Of a DNA stretch of 64,000 nt, positions 9,889 to 18,511 are shown one piece after another. Positions within the stretch are counted from its first letter, which is position 1. Every line of letters begins with the position of its first letter. The stretch lies in NCBI RefSeq assembly GCF_002287175.1, contig NZ_LMVM01000033.1, forward strand, positions 227,515 to 291,514, read 5' to 3'. The translations under genes and the position numbers were made by a program. This stretch comes from Methanobacterium bryantii (GTDB taxonomy: Archaea > Methanobacteriota > Methanobacteria > Methanobacteriales > Methanobacteriaceae). The notes beneath the pieces are model-generated. The model saw nothing but the letters and a program-made list of their open reading frames with translations. It had not been told where the DNA came from and ran no database searches.

Positions 9889-11367
9889 ATGACAGATTTC
9901 AGTGAATGGTTCCATAATATCTTAGAAGAAGCAGAAATAATCGACGATAGATATCCTGTAAAAGGGATGAACGTTTGGCAACCACAAGGATTCAAAATAA
10001 GAAAATATACTTTAGAAATTCTTCGAAATATCTTAGACAAGACCCATGAAGAGGTACTTTTCCCAATGTTAATTCCTGAAGATGAACTTGCAAAGGAAGC
10101 AATACATGTCAAAGGTTTTGAAGAAGAAGTTTACTGGATTACACATGGAGGACTTACAGAACTGAATAAAAAACTTGCACTTAGACCTACAAGTGAAACT
10201 GCCATGTATCCAATGTTCTCATTATGGGTAAGATCCCATACCGATCTCCCTATGAGGTTTTACCAGATTGTTAACACATTTAGATACGAAACAAAACACA
10301 CACGACCTTTAATACGGGTCAGGGAAATTACCACATTTAAAGAAGCGCATACTGTACACGCAACAGAAGAAGAATGTGAAGAAGAGGTACAGAATGCAGT
10401 TAAAATTTACAAACAATTCTTTGATATGCTCGGAATTCCTTATATGATTTCAAAGCGCCCGCAGTGGGACAAATTCCCTGGTGCTAAATATACAGTAGCA
10501 TTTGATACTATCCTCCCTGATGGAAAAGCACTCCAAATTGGAACAGTACATAATCTTGACCAAACCTTTGCAAAGACATTTGATATAACTTATGAAACAG
10601 AAGAAGGAGACCATAAATATGTTTACCAAACATGTTACGGCATATCTGACAGAGTTATAGCATCAATTATAGGTATTCATGGAGATGAGAAAGGATTGTG
10701 TTTACCACCAGCAGTTGCACCTTATCAGGTTGTTATTGTACCAATTATATTTAAAAAAGGTGCTGAAGAAGTTTTAGAGTTCTGTAGAAATATAGAAGCT
10801 AAACTCAAGTCTGCAGGATTAAGGGTCCATTTTGATGATAGGGACATAAGAGCAGGGAAAAAATTCTATGAACATGAAATGAGGGGAGTTCCTCTAAGAA
10901 TGGAAATAGGTCCTCGCGACATTGAAAATAAGAATGCAGTAGTCTTTAGAAGGGATAAACTTGAAAAAGACACTATTTCAATTGAATCTGATGACTTTAT
11001 AGATGAAATTAAATCCACATTAAGCAATATAACTCATGATATGAGAGAAAAAGCATGGGGATCCTTCAACAAGCACCTAAGAGATGCTGAAACCGTTGAA
11101 GAAGCTGCCCGGGAAATTGAAAAAAACATGGGAATTGTTACATTCCACTGGTGCGGAAATGAAGCTTGCGGAAAAGAACTTGAGGAAAAAGTCAGAGTAG
11201 ATATTCTTGGAGTTCGAGAAAGTAAATCAGAGACTTACAAAATGCCTTTAACCGAAATAACAAAAGAAGAGATAGATTTACTTCAAGAGGAAGGGGCAGC
11301 AGCACGTGAATGTATTAACTGTGGGAAGCCTTCTACATGCAGAACTATGATTGCAAAAACCTATTAA
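9889..11367 (+). CDS. proS: Prolyl-tRNA synthetase, archaeal/eukaryotic type
   Basis: Charges tRNA-Pro with proline in the cytoplasm. This 492-residue class II synthetase shows the PVKGMNVWQPQGFKIRKY entry helix and motif 2 around RFYQIVNTFRYETKHTRPLIR. The specificity segment REITTFKEAHT follows, and motif 3 is near GISDRVIASIIGIHGDEKG. The anticodon-binding domain starts near residue 280 (APYQVVIVPI). The C-terminal zinc-binding extension of the archaeal type uses CGNEACG and CINCGKPSTC. AGGTGAATAT precedes the ATG. A secreted protein and cofC-thiD follow on the same strand. Confidence 0.97.
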   Translation: MTDFSEWFHNILEEAEIIDDRYPVKGMNVWQPQGFKIRKYTLEILRNILDKTHEEVLFPMLIPEDELAKEAIHVKGFEEEVYWITHGGLTELNKKLALRPTSETAMYPMFSLWVRSHTDLPMRFYQIVNTFRYETKHTRPLIRVREITTFKEAHTVHATEEECEEEVQNAVKIYKQFFDMLGIPYMISKRPQWDKFPGAKYTVAFDTILPDGKALQIGTVHNLDQTFAKTFDITYETEEGDHKYVYQTCYGISDRVIASIIGIHGDEKGLCLPPAVAPYQVVIVPIIFKKGAEEVLEFCRNIEAKLKSAGLRVHFDDRDIRAGKKFYEHEMRGVPLRMEIGPRDIENKNAVVFRRDKLEKDTISIESDDFIDEIKSTLSNITHDMREKAWGSFNKHLRDAETVEEAAREIEKNMGIVTFHWCGNEACGKELEEKVRVDILGVRESKSETYKMPLTEITKEEIDLLQEEGAAARECINCGKPSTCRTMIAKTY

Positions 11368-11386
11368 AAATTAGCTGGGGAAACAT

Positions 11387-12070
11387 ATGAATATAAGAGT
11401 TGTAAGTCTTGTATTAGTAGTTTTAATATTTGCGTTAGTTTCTGGAATGATAAGTTACTCAGTATCCAGTGGAGTACATTTAAATGACGCATATACCAGT
11501 GGAAAGATCACAGTAGTTCAGCAAACTGCAGCAGGTACAGTTCCTCACCAGGTTATGATAACAAATAATGCAAGCAAATCTGTTAAAGTGAAGAAAGGAG
11601 ACGTACTTGCAAGTACAGTATCTCAAGATCTTGTAATTGCAGAAGATAAAACGATATCATCAAACTCAAATGCAACTGTAAAGGCATACTGCCTAGAACC
11701 ATCTCAAAGGGCTGTCGTAGGTACAAAGTTATTGCCTGTAAATACCACATACAGCGCAATAACTCGTGTGATAAGTGATTCTAATCCAACTAACTCTCAA
11801 AGTGCTATGAACGCCCAACTTCAAATCTGGATAATTACATCCGAAGGCAACTTAAATCCATATACTGGAGAACCAGTGGCCGTTGTAGATAATAATAATA
11901 TTACATGGTCAGAGTTCCGCCAGGATATAGCCGATGCCAAAAGCGATGTTATGAGCACATTCAACGTTACAGAAAGCAATATCAAAAATTTAAATCAAAC
12001 ACAATCAAACAGTGGATCAACTTCATCATGGATAGACAATACTATAAGTTGGATAAAAGAATCAATATAA
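11387..12070 (+). CDS. Membrane-anchored or secreted protein of unknown function
   Basis: A 227-residue protein that starts with a hydrophobic export segment (VVSLVLVVLIFALVSGMISY). The extracellular part is rich in Ser, Thr and Asn with several N-glycosylation-type sites (NNAS, NSNAT, NNTI). The middle (ALINGMENT-free segment HQVMITNNASKSVKVKKGDV) looks like a beta-rich domain. A short Trp-containing C-terminus (WIDNTISWIKESI) could be amphipathic. I recognise no family. It begins 19 bp after proS with a good GGGG ribosome-binding site, so cotranscription is likely. Confidence 0.65.
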   Translation: MNIRVVSLVLVVLIFALVSGMISYSVSSGVHLNDAYTSGKITVVQQTAAGTVPHQVMITNNASKSVKVKKGDVLASTVSQDLVIAEDKTISSNSNATVKAYCLEPSQRAVVGTKLLPVNTTYSAITRVISDSNPTNSQSAMNAQLQIWIITSEGNLNPYTGEPVAVVDNNNITWSEFRQDIADAKSDVMSTFNVTESNIKNLNQTQSNSGSTSSWIDNTISWIKESI

Positions 12071-12155
12071 TTTATATTAATTAAAATTTTATTTCAAGTA
12101 GGGTCTATAAATGAATTAACCACTATGTAAAAAATCTGATTCAGGAGTTACCACT

Positions 12156-12833
12156 ATGGAAAAAACATTTGCTGTAATCCCAGTATCAAAATTTACAGAT
12201 GCAAAAACAAGATTATCCCCTAAGTTAACGCCATTGGAACGTGAAAATTTATTAAAATCCATGTTAAAAGATGTAATTGGAGTTTTAAGCGGGTTAGTAG
12301 ACAATATAATAGTTATAAGCTCTGATGATGATGTTTTAAATTTTGTAAAAAAACTCGGCGTTGAAACCTTTAAGGAAAAAGGAGTTACTGATTTAAATGG
12401 TGCATTAACTCAGGCAATTCAACACTATTCTAATTTTTGCAGTAATATATTTATAGTACCCTCTGACGTGCCTTTAATTAAAAAGAATCATGTTAAAGAT
12501 ATATTAAATAGAAGTCAAGAATTTGATGTTGTCATTGCTCCTTCAAAAGGTGGAGGTACAAATGCACTTCTATGCCCTACTTCCTTTTGTGTGAAATTCG
12601 GAGATTACAGCTTCTTTGAACATATAGATGAAGCTAAACTAAGAGGACTTTCACACAGCATTTATGATTCCTTTTATTTATCCATGGATGTGAATACAGC
12701 AGAAGACCTCGGAGAAATAATGCTACATGGAAAAGGAACTGAAGCAAAAGACTATTTAAAGAAAGTACAGCTTAAAGTTAAATCTAACCATGGATCTGAA
12801 AGGTTGGATGTTAGCCGAGAGGCCACCATATGA
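12156..12833 (+). CDS. cofC: 2-phospho-L-lactate guanylyltransferase
   Basis: Transfers GMP from GTP to 2-phospho-L-lactate, giving lactyl-diphosphoguanosine for coenzyme F420 biosynthesis. The 225-residue nucleotidyltransferase fold has the signature FAVIPVSKFTDAKTRLSPKL at its N-terminus. The metal-binding aspartate is seen in IVPSDVPLIKK near residue 106, and GGGTNALLCP lies near residue 130. CAGGAGTTACCACT precedes the ATG. It overlaps thiD by four bases (ATGA), which indicates translational coupling. Confidence 0.92.
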   Translation: MEKTFAVIPVSKFTDAKTRLSPKLTPLERENLLKSMLKDVIGVLSGLVDNIIVISSDDDVLNFVKKLGVETFKEKGVTDLNGALTQAIQHYSNFCSNIFIVPSDVPLIKKNHVKDILNRSQEFDVVIAPSKGGGTNALLCPTSFCVKFGDYSFFEHIDEAKLRGLSHSIYDSFYLSMDVNTAEDLGEIMLHGKGTEAKDYLKKVQLKVKSNHGSERLDVSREATI

Positions 12834-13588
12834 TCGCGATGTCCATTGCGGGCTTTGACCCTTCAGGCGGTGCTGGAATTTTAAATGATATCAAGACTTT
12901 TTCTGCATTTGGTGTTTATGGAACTGCCGTAATAACAGCCCTCACTGCTCAAAATATAAATAAAGTAGAGGGAGTTCAGCCAGTTGATGTGCAGTTCATT
13001 GAAAAACAAATTGATACAATCTTAAAACAGGAAAAAATTGAATTTGCAAAGACAGGGATGCTTTACTCTGATAAAATCATAAAAACAGTTGCCCAAAAAA
13101 CTACCGAGTATGGACTAAAAGTGGTGGTTGATCCTGTAATGATCGCAGGCTCTGGGGGGCACCTGTCCCAAAAAGACTTTGCCAGATCTTTAAAAAAATA
13201 TCTTCTACCTGTTGCTACATTAACCACCCCCAATATACATGAAGCCCAGGAAATTTCAGGAGTTAAAATAGAGAATACAGAAGATTCCATAGAGGCTGCA
13301 CTTAAAATTGGAGAAACATGTAATGTTGTAGTTACTGGAGGGCATCTTGAAGGAACTGATGTCCTTTTCGATGGTTCCATAAAGGTTATAGAAGGGGAAC
13401 TTGTGGAAAGTAACAATACACACGGCAGCGGCTGTACCTATTCATCTGCAATTACTGCATCCATTATAAATGGAGATAACATAGAAACTGCTGTTAAAAA
13501 GGCAGGAAAATTTGTAAAAGAAAGTATTAAATATGGAAGCATGGGAACTTTAAATCAGTTCTGGAAATGTAATAGTTTAAACTTTTAA
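12830..13588 (+). CDS. thiD: Hydroxymethylpyrimidine/phosphomethylpyrimidine kinase
   Basis: Phosphorylates HMP and HMP-phosphate in thiamine biosynthesis. The 252 residues of ribokinase fold show SIAGFDPSGGAGILNDIKTF at the N-terminus and VVDPVMIAGSGG near residue 100. TPNIHEAQEISG is near residue 138, and the anion-hole motif NTHGSGCTYSSAI with its catalytic Asp/Gly context is near residue 197. Many archaeal ThiD proteins carry a ThiN domain; here the protein ends at the kinase. Its start overlaps the cofC stop, so the two are cotranscribed despite different pathways. Confidence 0.93.
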   Translation: MIAMSIAGFDPSGGAGILNDIKTFSAFGVYGTAVITALTAQNINKVEGVQPVDVQFIEKQIDTILKQEKIEFAKTGMLYSDKIIKTVAQKTTEYGLKVVVDPVMIAGSGGHLSQKDFARSLKKYLLPVATLTTPNIHEAQEISGVKIENTEDSIEAALKIGETCNVVVTGGHLEGTDVLFDGSIKVIEGELVESNNTHGSGCTYSSAITASIINGDNIETAVKKAGKFVKESIKYGSMGTLNQFWKCNSLNF

Positions 13589-13813
13589 ATTTTATTGAAG
13601 TGCTCTATGTGTGTTTCAAAAAATATTTCCGTTCTTTGATTTAAATGAAATCCTTTAATTTTTGGCATATAGAATACTATTTCTTTAAAATCTTTGTTTC
13701 AAACCACCTGAATTTGGGATTAAATAAATTGACTACACAATTTATTATTGAAGTTTATAATCACCTTTGAAAAAGCAATTTAACAATATTTGTTCAATTT
13801 TATTTTTTTTACT

Positions 13814-13868
13814 TTGACTCAAGTTCTTGATAATTTGAAGAGTTGTTGACTCAAGTTCTTGATAATTT
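13814..13868. repeat. Two 23-bp direct repeats
   Basis: TTGACTCAAGTTCTTGATAA plus TTT occurs at 13814-13836 and again, identical, at 13846-13868, a period of 32 bp. It lies about 270 bp upstream of padR and 230 bp beyond thiD, so it could be a regulator binding site or a simple duplication. Confidence 0.75.
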
Positions 13869-14007
13869 AATTAGAGATCGATATTAAATTCATATGTTCT
13901 GTTTTTGCGAAATATACGACAAAATAATGAGTATTGAGATTTTAGAATTTTTTAAAAATATTTTTAAAAACCGATTCATTTATATGTTAGTAAAACTACA
14001 TTATAAG

Positions 14008-14120
14008 TAGTTGATATCAAACAGTTGAGTGATCATTTGAAAATTATTGTCAATGAACACAAAAACTAGTTTATATCCATTACATAATATCAACTATTTG
14101 AGTTATATCAATCAGTTGAT
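14008..14120 (+). promoter_or_regulatory. Candidate PadR operator cluster
   Basis: The TTGATAT/ATATCAA theme is repeated upstream of padR. A TTGATATCAA palindrome lies near 14012 and is followed by ACAGTTGAG; ATATCAACTATTTGAG and ATATCAATCAGTTGAT lie just before the ribosome-binding site at 14121. PadR repressors usually bind dyads at their own promoter, so autoregulation is a reasonable inference. Confidence 0.4.
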
Positions 14121-14137
14121 TAGGAGGAACATAAAAT

Positions 14138-14665
14138 ATGGAAAATCATGACCAATTTCATGACCATGAACACCATGACCCCTTTCATAAAAATATTAAT
14201 GAAATGATTAATGAAATGCAAAAATTAGGTGGTTTAAGAATATGGATAATGCATGTTTTGGATGAAAATGGACCTACAAATGGTGCTGAAATTATGGTAG
14301 CAGTGCAGGCTCACACTAATTTAAGCCCAAACGGTCCTTATAAAAACGCAGGCCCTTTACCAGGTTCAATATATCCTATGCTAAAGAAAATGGTGTCTGA
14401 AGATCTTATCAACAAAAATTCAGAAGGGCAATATAATTTGACAGAATATGGACGAAAACTAAACTCTAAACTCATGGGACGTTTCCATGTAGATCGTCAG
14501 GAAAATAATATTCGAAAGGTATGGTCAATAGAAAACATTTTAACTGAAATTGAAAACGATTTATCATATTTAGAGGACATTAAAACAGAGAAACTCACTA
14601 CTAGAAAGGAGAGAATAAAAAACTTGGCTGAAAGAATTAATGAAATTAACAAATCATTAGAATAA
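14138..14665 (+). CDS. PadR family transcriptional regulator
   Basis: A 175-residue winged-helix regulator. The N-terminal tail is unusually His-rich (HDQFHDHEHHDPFH), which may bind metal. The PadR winged helix covers about residues 30-110 (RIWIMHVLDENGPTNGAEIM, then SIYPMLKKMVSEDLINK and YNLTEYGRKL). A C-terminal dimerising coiled coil follows (SIENILTEIENDLSYLEDIK). GGAGG at 14122 fits the ATG. It lies upstream of an ABC-2 exporter, the usual target of PadR proteins, with a decayed second copy in between. Confidence 0.88.
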   Translation: MENHDQFHDHEHHDPFHKNINEMINEMQKLGGLRIWIMHVLDENGPTNGAEIMVAVQAHTNLSPNGPYKNAGPLPGSIYPMLKKMVSEDLINKNSEGQYNLTEYGRKLNSKLMGRFHVDRQENNIRKVWSIENILTEIENDLSYLEDIKTEKLTTRKERIKNLAERINEINKSLE

Positions 14666-14700
14666 ATGGCTTTAGTTACATATTTAATTCATTTTGATTC

Positions 14701-14720
14701 AAGTTAGCGGTAGCTGTCAT
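14701..14720. repeat. TTAGCGGTAGCT repeat, copy 1
   Basis: AAGTTAGCGGTAGCTGTCAT. The core is a near-palindrome (AGC..GCT type). Related copies are at 14780 and 15142, the last immediately upstream of the ABC transporter genes. Confidence 0.6.
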
Positions 14721-14779
14721 TAAGTTATAATAAAAAACTGCTCAAGGGTTTTAGGCACTGTTTAATCCATTGTTAATAT

Positions 14780-14799
14780 AAGTTAGCGACAGCTATCAT
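14780..14799. repeat. TTAGCGGTAGCT repeat, copy 2
   Basis: AAGTTAGCGACAGCTATCAT, three mismatches from copy 1, located just before the decayed padR copy. It probably was the operator of that lost gene, which is inference. Confidence 0.55.
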
Positions 14800-14813
14800 G
14801 TAATCAATGAAAT

Positions 14814-15047
14814 ATGGAAAAAAACAATGACAGAACAATTTATAATATTCAGATACCCAGAAAAACCATGCAAAAAAGTATATGGAAGAGCAAAAGCAGT
14901 ATAAAATTCATTAAATGAAATTGATAGTCATATATCTTATTTAAAGACATTAAGAGAGAAGAGCTAATTCCATATGAAGAATTAATTGGAGAATTAGATA
15001 AAAGACTCAAAAAAAATGAAAAATTTGCTCCAAGAGAGATAATTTAA
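14814..15047 (+). pseudogene. Decayed second PadR-type regulator
   Basis: A broken remnant with frameshifts and a stop. Reading across frames gives LNEIDSHISYL and then DIKREELIPYEELIGELDKR. This matches the C-terminal coiled coil of the intact PadR (LTEIENDLSYLEDIKTEKL). An ATG at 14814 opens a short frame, but the winged-helix domain is missing. The TAA at 15045-15047 ends the last frame. It lies between padR and the transporter and is flanked by the 20-bp repeat copies. Confidence 0.6.
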
Positions 15048-15141
15048 AAGCTAATGAGTAATTAAAGCAGGTAATACTTTAATTACATTATAAAAACTGT
15101 TAGAAGCAGTCTTAATTTACACATTTTTGTTTATTCAACTC

Positions 15142-15160
15142 GAATTAGCGGTAGCTCTCT
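15142..15160. repeat. TTAGCGGTAGCT repeat, copy 3
   Basis: GAATTAGCGGTAGCTCTCT lies 44 bp upstream of the ABC transporter start. Its core of 12 bases is identical to copy 1. Its position fits an operator or activator site for the exporter operon. Confidence 0.55.
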
Positions 15161-15203
15161 TCAAGCACTGAATTAACTAAATTAGAGGATAGGAGGAAAA
15201 AAA

Positions 15204-16223
15204 ATGGCTGAATACACTATAGAATTAAATAACCTGACTAAAAAGTTTGGTGATTTTACAGCAGTGGATGATTTATCGCTGACTGTAAAGAAAGGAGAAA
15301 TATTTGGTTTTTTAGGCCCAAATGGTGCAGGCAAGAGTACTACTATAAGAATGCTATGTACACTCGCCCAACCTACATCTGGCTCTGCTAAGGTTGCAGG
15401 CTATGATATTGTTAAAGATTCCGAAAAAGTTCGAGAAAACATTGGATTAGTTGCAGAGAAGATGATCATGTACGACAGGCTCACTGCAGCTGAAAACCTC
15501 AGGTTTTTTGGAAAACTTTATGATATGCCCAAGCAAAAACTGGAGAAAAGAATTGATGAGCTGCTTGAACTTGTTGATATGCAGAAATGGAAACATACAC
15601 AGATAGCCACATTCTCTACAGGTATGAAACAGCGGATTAATGTTATCCGGGCACTGCTGCCAGAGCCTAAAATTCTTTTCATGGATGAGCCAACACTTGG
15701 CCTTGACCCACAGACAACATTTTCCATAAGAGATATTACAAGAAAAATCAACGAGAGTGGGGTGACAGTTATATTAACGACACATGCTATGGTAGAAGCA
15801 GAAGCTCTGAGTGACCGTGTTGCTATTATAGACCATGGAAAAGTTGCTGCTCTTGATACTTCACAAAATCTGAAGAATCTAATATCAAAAAGTAATGTAT
15901 CTATATTTGGCGCTAAAATTACGAATCTGACACCTGAATTGATTGAGAAGATTAATTCACTTGATGTGGTTGTTACTGTTTCACAACAGGATGACCACAA
16001 TTTGAAAATAAGTGCTAATGGTACAGATGCCCTTAACCATATCATCGATGTTATCCGTCACGAAGGTGGTAACATCTCCGTTATAACCAATAGTAATGAA
16101 TCAACTCTAGAAGATGTTTTCCTGGCTGTTACAGGTAAGGAAATACGTGACGAGGCCAGTAAAAAATCTTCCATTGCATACTATGATCCCCATGAATCTG
16201 CTGCTAAATCAAGGGTGAGGTGA
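15204..16223 (+). CDS. ABC exporter ATP-binding protein (DrrA-like)
   Basis: The 339-residue ATPase subunit of an ABC-2 type exporter. Walker A is GPNGAGKSTT near residue 42, the signature is FSTGMKQRINVIRALL near residue 138, Walker B is ILFMDEPTLGLDP near residue 158 and the H-loop is ILTTHAMVEAE. The C-terminal extension after residue 220 is typical of DrrA/NatA-like exporters of drugs or lipids. The ribosome-binding site is GGATAGGAGG. The permease starts 4 bp after its stop, so the two form one operon, probably under PadR control. Confidence 0.92.
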   Translation: MAEYTIELNNLTKKFGDFTAVDDLSLTVKKGEIFGFLGPNGAGKSTTIRMLCTLAQPTSGSAKVAGYDIVKDSEKVRENIGLVAEKMIMYDRLTAAENLRFFGKLYDMPKQKLEKRIDELLELVDMQKWKHTQIATFSTGMKQRINVIRALLPEPKILFMDEPTLGLDPQTTFSIRDITRKINESGVTVILTTHAMVEAEALSDRVAIIDHGKVAALDTSQNLKNLISKSNVSIFGAKITNLTPELIEKINSLDVVVTVSQQDDHNLKISANGTDALNHIIDVIRHEGGNISVITNSNESTLEDVFLAVTGKEIRDEASKKSSIAYYDPHESAAKSRVR

Positions 16224-16227
16224 AAAC

Positions 16228-17430
16228 ATGAATACAGTAAAAATATTAAAAGATAGTTATCACGTAATGACTAAGGAAATGATCGAGTTAAAACGTGACA
16301 AAATGACGATAGCAGGAATGATTGTCATGCCTTTGATTTTCCTACTATTGTTTGGCTTCATTTTCCCAAGTGGTAGCACACATGAAAATGTTCAAATGGG
16401 GCTGGTCAACTTGGATCAAGGTGCCGGAAGTAATGAATTCATAACACAAATGGAAACTATGAATAACCAACTGGCAACTAGTAAAAATAGCAGTTATATG
16501 AGCTTTACTAATTATTCTAGCGTTGATACAGCTAAAACAGCTATTAACCAAGGAAAAATAAGTGGTGCATTTGTCATACCTCCGGGATTCTCAAATAATG
16601 TGACGAATGGACAACCTGCAAATGTTATAATTAATATAGATAACAGTAATCCTCAAGTTGCCGGGACAGTTGAGCAAGTGTCATCAGGCACCGTAAGTGG
16701 GTTAAATGGAATAATAGCAAATGCTAGTGTTTTAAAATTGGGTAATGAAGCAAATCAGCAAATTAATCCCCAAGCTGTAATAGCTCGTTATACTCCAAAT
16801 ATTGAAAATACTATACCTGGTGCCTCCAACTACTTCAATTTCCTAGTACCTGGACTGATGGTCATGATTGGTATGATGCGTGTTATGGATAGTATTCCTG
16901 AAACAATCTCTAAAGAAAAGGAATTAGGCACATTTGATGGATTGTTATCTGCACCAGTTCACCATATCTCAGTTCTTCTTGGAAAAACGATGGCACTGAC
17001 CATAAGAGGATTAGTAGAATGTTTATTTGTACTAATATTTGCAGTCCTACTCTTTGGAGTGACTGTACATGGAAACATGCTACTGGTATTTGTCATGACT
17101 TTCCTTGGCCTTTTCAGCTTTATAGGAATCGGATTTATGGCTGTAGCCCTAGCTAAAGATCAAGGAGGTGCTTCAACAATCATGGATCTACTCATGTTCC
17201 CTATGATGTTTCTGAGTGGTGTAATATTTCCTATACAACAGATGCCTTGGATCATGCAGGAGATTTCAAAGTTGAGTCCTTTGACCTATGCAGGCGATGC
17301 TATGCGTAAAATAATGCTCTTAAATGCAAATGTGGCAGACGTATCCACCGATATAATTATAGTATTGGTTTTTGGTATTGTTACATTGGCTATTGCATTA
17401 CCGTTATTCAGTAGATCAGTGAAAGACTAG
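16228..17430 (+). CDS. ABC-2 type exporter permease
   Basis: A 400-residue membrane subunit. One N-terminal transmembrane helix (MTIAGMIVMPLIFLLLFGFI) is followed by a large external domain of about 170 residues (QMGLVNLDQGAGSNEF onward). Five more hydrophobic helices then run from near residue 205 to the end. The ABC-2 signature region KEKELGTFDGLLSAPVHH lies before the second helix and acts as the coupling helix. The substrate is unknown. It pairs with the ATPase immediately upstream. Confidence 0.92.
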   Translation: MNTVKILKDSYHVMTKEMIELKRDKMTIAGMIVMPLIFLLLFGFIFPSGSTHENVQMGLVNLDQGAGSNEFITQMETMNNQLATSKNSSYMSFTNYSSVDTAKTAINQGKISGAFVIPPGFSNNVTNGQPANVIINIDNSNPQVAGTVEQVSSGTVSGLNGIIANASVLKLGNEANQQINPQAVIARYTPNIENTIPGASNYFNFLVPGLMVMIGMMRVMDSIPETISKEKELGTFDGLLSAPVHHISVLLGKTMALTIRGLVECLFVLIFAVLLFGVTVHGNMLLVFVMTFLGLFSFIGIGFMAVALAKDQGGASTIMDLLMFPMMFLSGVIFPIQQMPWIMQEISKLSPLTYAGDAMRKIMLLNANVADVSTDIIIVLVFGIVTLAIALPLFSRSVKD

Positions 17431-17878
17431 ATTCAATTTTAAACATTTGCTTAAGAATAAATGGAGTGTTCATAAATGAAAATAAAATGAAGAATCAATA
17501 TGGAAGTAATTGGAATAATTGATACCTAAATCTTTAAAAAGAATGTAAAACTCAACATTACTTTTTTTTAATTTGTAAATCTTACTTAAGGAGACACCTG
17601 TTCGATTCCAGACTGAATAGTAGAAAAGCCAATGAATTTAGTTTGTGGTCCAATCAACAAAACCGCTTAACTGGTCTCTTTTTGGATTTACCTATGTATC
17701 TTCAATAGAACTACTGTCCTTTTGCCCCAAGTTACAATACTTCTTTAGAGTTATTCCAAAAATCTAATATCTTCTTTTTTAAACATTAAACTCCACTATA
17801 GGCTCTTTTTATGATGTTCTGGGTCTACTAGTGATTCTTTAAAAGGACACTAATCTTTGCTATCTCTAATTTTCAAAG
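17431..17878. other. Intergenic region
   Basis: A gap of about 450 bp between convergent transcription units. No gene is seen. A TTCGATTCC motif near 17600 looks like a tRNA T-loop, but flanking bases do not form the stems. Confidence 0.5.
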
Positions 17879-18325
17879 TTAAGGAACCACCAGAACAGGA
17901 CGCTTTGTTTCTCTTATCACTCTTTCAGTTGTACTCCCAAGTAAAACCCTATCTAAACCGTGTTTGCCTGAAGCCCCCATGATCACAACATCTACATCTT
18001 CGTTATCCATAGTTTCGAGTATCACTTCATGTGGCTTTCCTTCATCGATTTTAGATATGAATTCAATGTTTTTACACATTCCTTTGCACTGGCTATCTTC
18101 TAAATCCTTTTTAAATCCAGCAATAGCTCTTTTACCTTCGTTTCTCAATTCTTTTTCTAAATCCTCTCTAAAACTCGGCAGATATGAGGGCTGCAGATAG
18201 TTGACATCGATTACGTTCAATACAATAATATCTGCACCGGTTACATCTGCAAGTGATATAGCATGTTCACCTGCTCTTTTTGAACTTTCCGAGCCGTCTG
18301 TAGGTAACAAAATTTTTTTATACAT
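17879..18325 (-). CDS. Universal stress protein (UspA family)
   Basis: A 148-residue UspA-fold protein starting MYKKILLPTDGSESSKRAGE. The intact ATP-binding loop GASGKHGLDRVLLGSTTER near residue 115 fits G-x2-G-x9-G-S. The start at 18325 is fixed by GGAGGTTC just upstream; a longer in-frame extension to 18442 would translate a hairpin array and is rejected. It is a close paralog of the protein at 4361-4834. The leader contains six perfect short hairpins, and the ribosome-binding site lies inside the last one. Confidence 0.92.
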   Translation of the reverse strand: MYKKILLPTDGSESSKRAGEHAISLADVTGADIIVLNVIDVNYLQPSYLPSFREDLEKELRNEGKRAIAGFKKDLEDSQCKGMCKNIEFISKIDEGKPHEVILETMDNEDVDVVIMGASGKHGLDRVLLGSTTERVIRETKRPVLVVP

Positions 18326-18496
18326 ACTTGAACCTCCAAAATTTTTGTTAACAAAAATTTTTGGGTTCAAAAATGCATAGCATTTCTTCAACCCCCAAAA
18401 ATCTTCGATTTTTTGTGGAACACTTTGTGTTTGGTATATCAAAATTTTTCAATTTTCAAATGTTCAGGAAAATTAGAAATTTTCCTTCAACCTCCT
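18326..18496 (-). repeat. Array of perfect 3-nt-loop hairpins in the uspA leader
   Basis: Consecutive perfect stems: 18371-18385 (AAATGC, loop ATA), 18397-18413 (AAAAATC, loop TTC), 18419-18431 (AACAC, loop TTT) and 18467-18485 (GGAAAATT, loop AGA). A 24-bp palindrome also lies at 18338-18361. Stem sequences are unrelated, while loop length is three in the listed stem-loops. The module GGAGGTTGAAGGAAAAT in minus-strand sense is shared with the array before sod. Confidence 0.75.
18331..18370 (-). promoter_or_regulatory. Ribosome-binding site held in a hairpin (uspA)
   Basis: In the minus-strand transcript TTGAACC (18364-18370) pairs with GGTTCAA (18329-18335). The perfect AT palindrome around GTTAAC forms the inner stem. 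GGTTCAA overlaps the GGAGG ribosome-binding site, so a folded leader would hide it. A temperature- or factor-controlled switch is inference. Confidence 0.45.
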
Positions 18497-18511
18497 GTAC
18501 TAACTAACTAT

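Larger units (their letters stand above)
13589..14137. other. Intergenic region before padR
   Basis: No gene is visible. It contains a 23-bp direct repeat at 13814-13868 and the candidate PadR operator region at 14008-14120, both listed separately. Confidence 0.5.

Noticed and set aside
17595..17620. TTCGATTCC motif resembling a tRNA T-loop
   Set aside because: Only three base pairs can form around it, and no acceptor, D or anticodon arm can be built from the flanks.
18326..18442. N-terminal extension of the UspA protein
   Set aside because: It would translate the hairpin array; the family start MYKKILLP with GGAGGTTC upstream is clearly at 18325.
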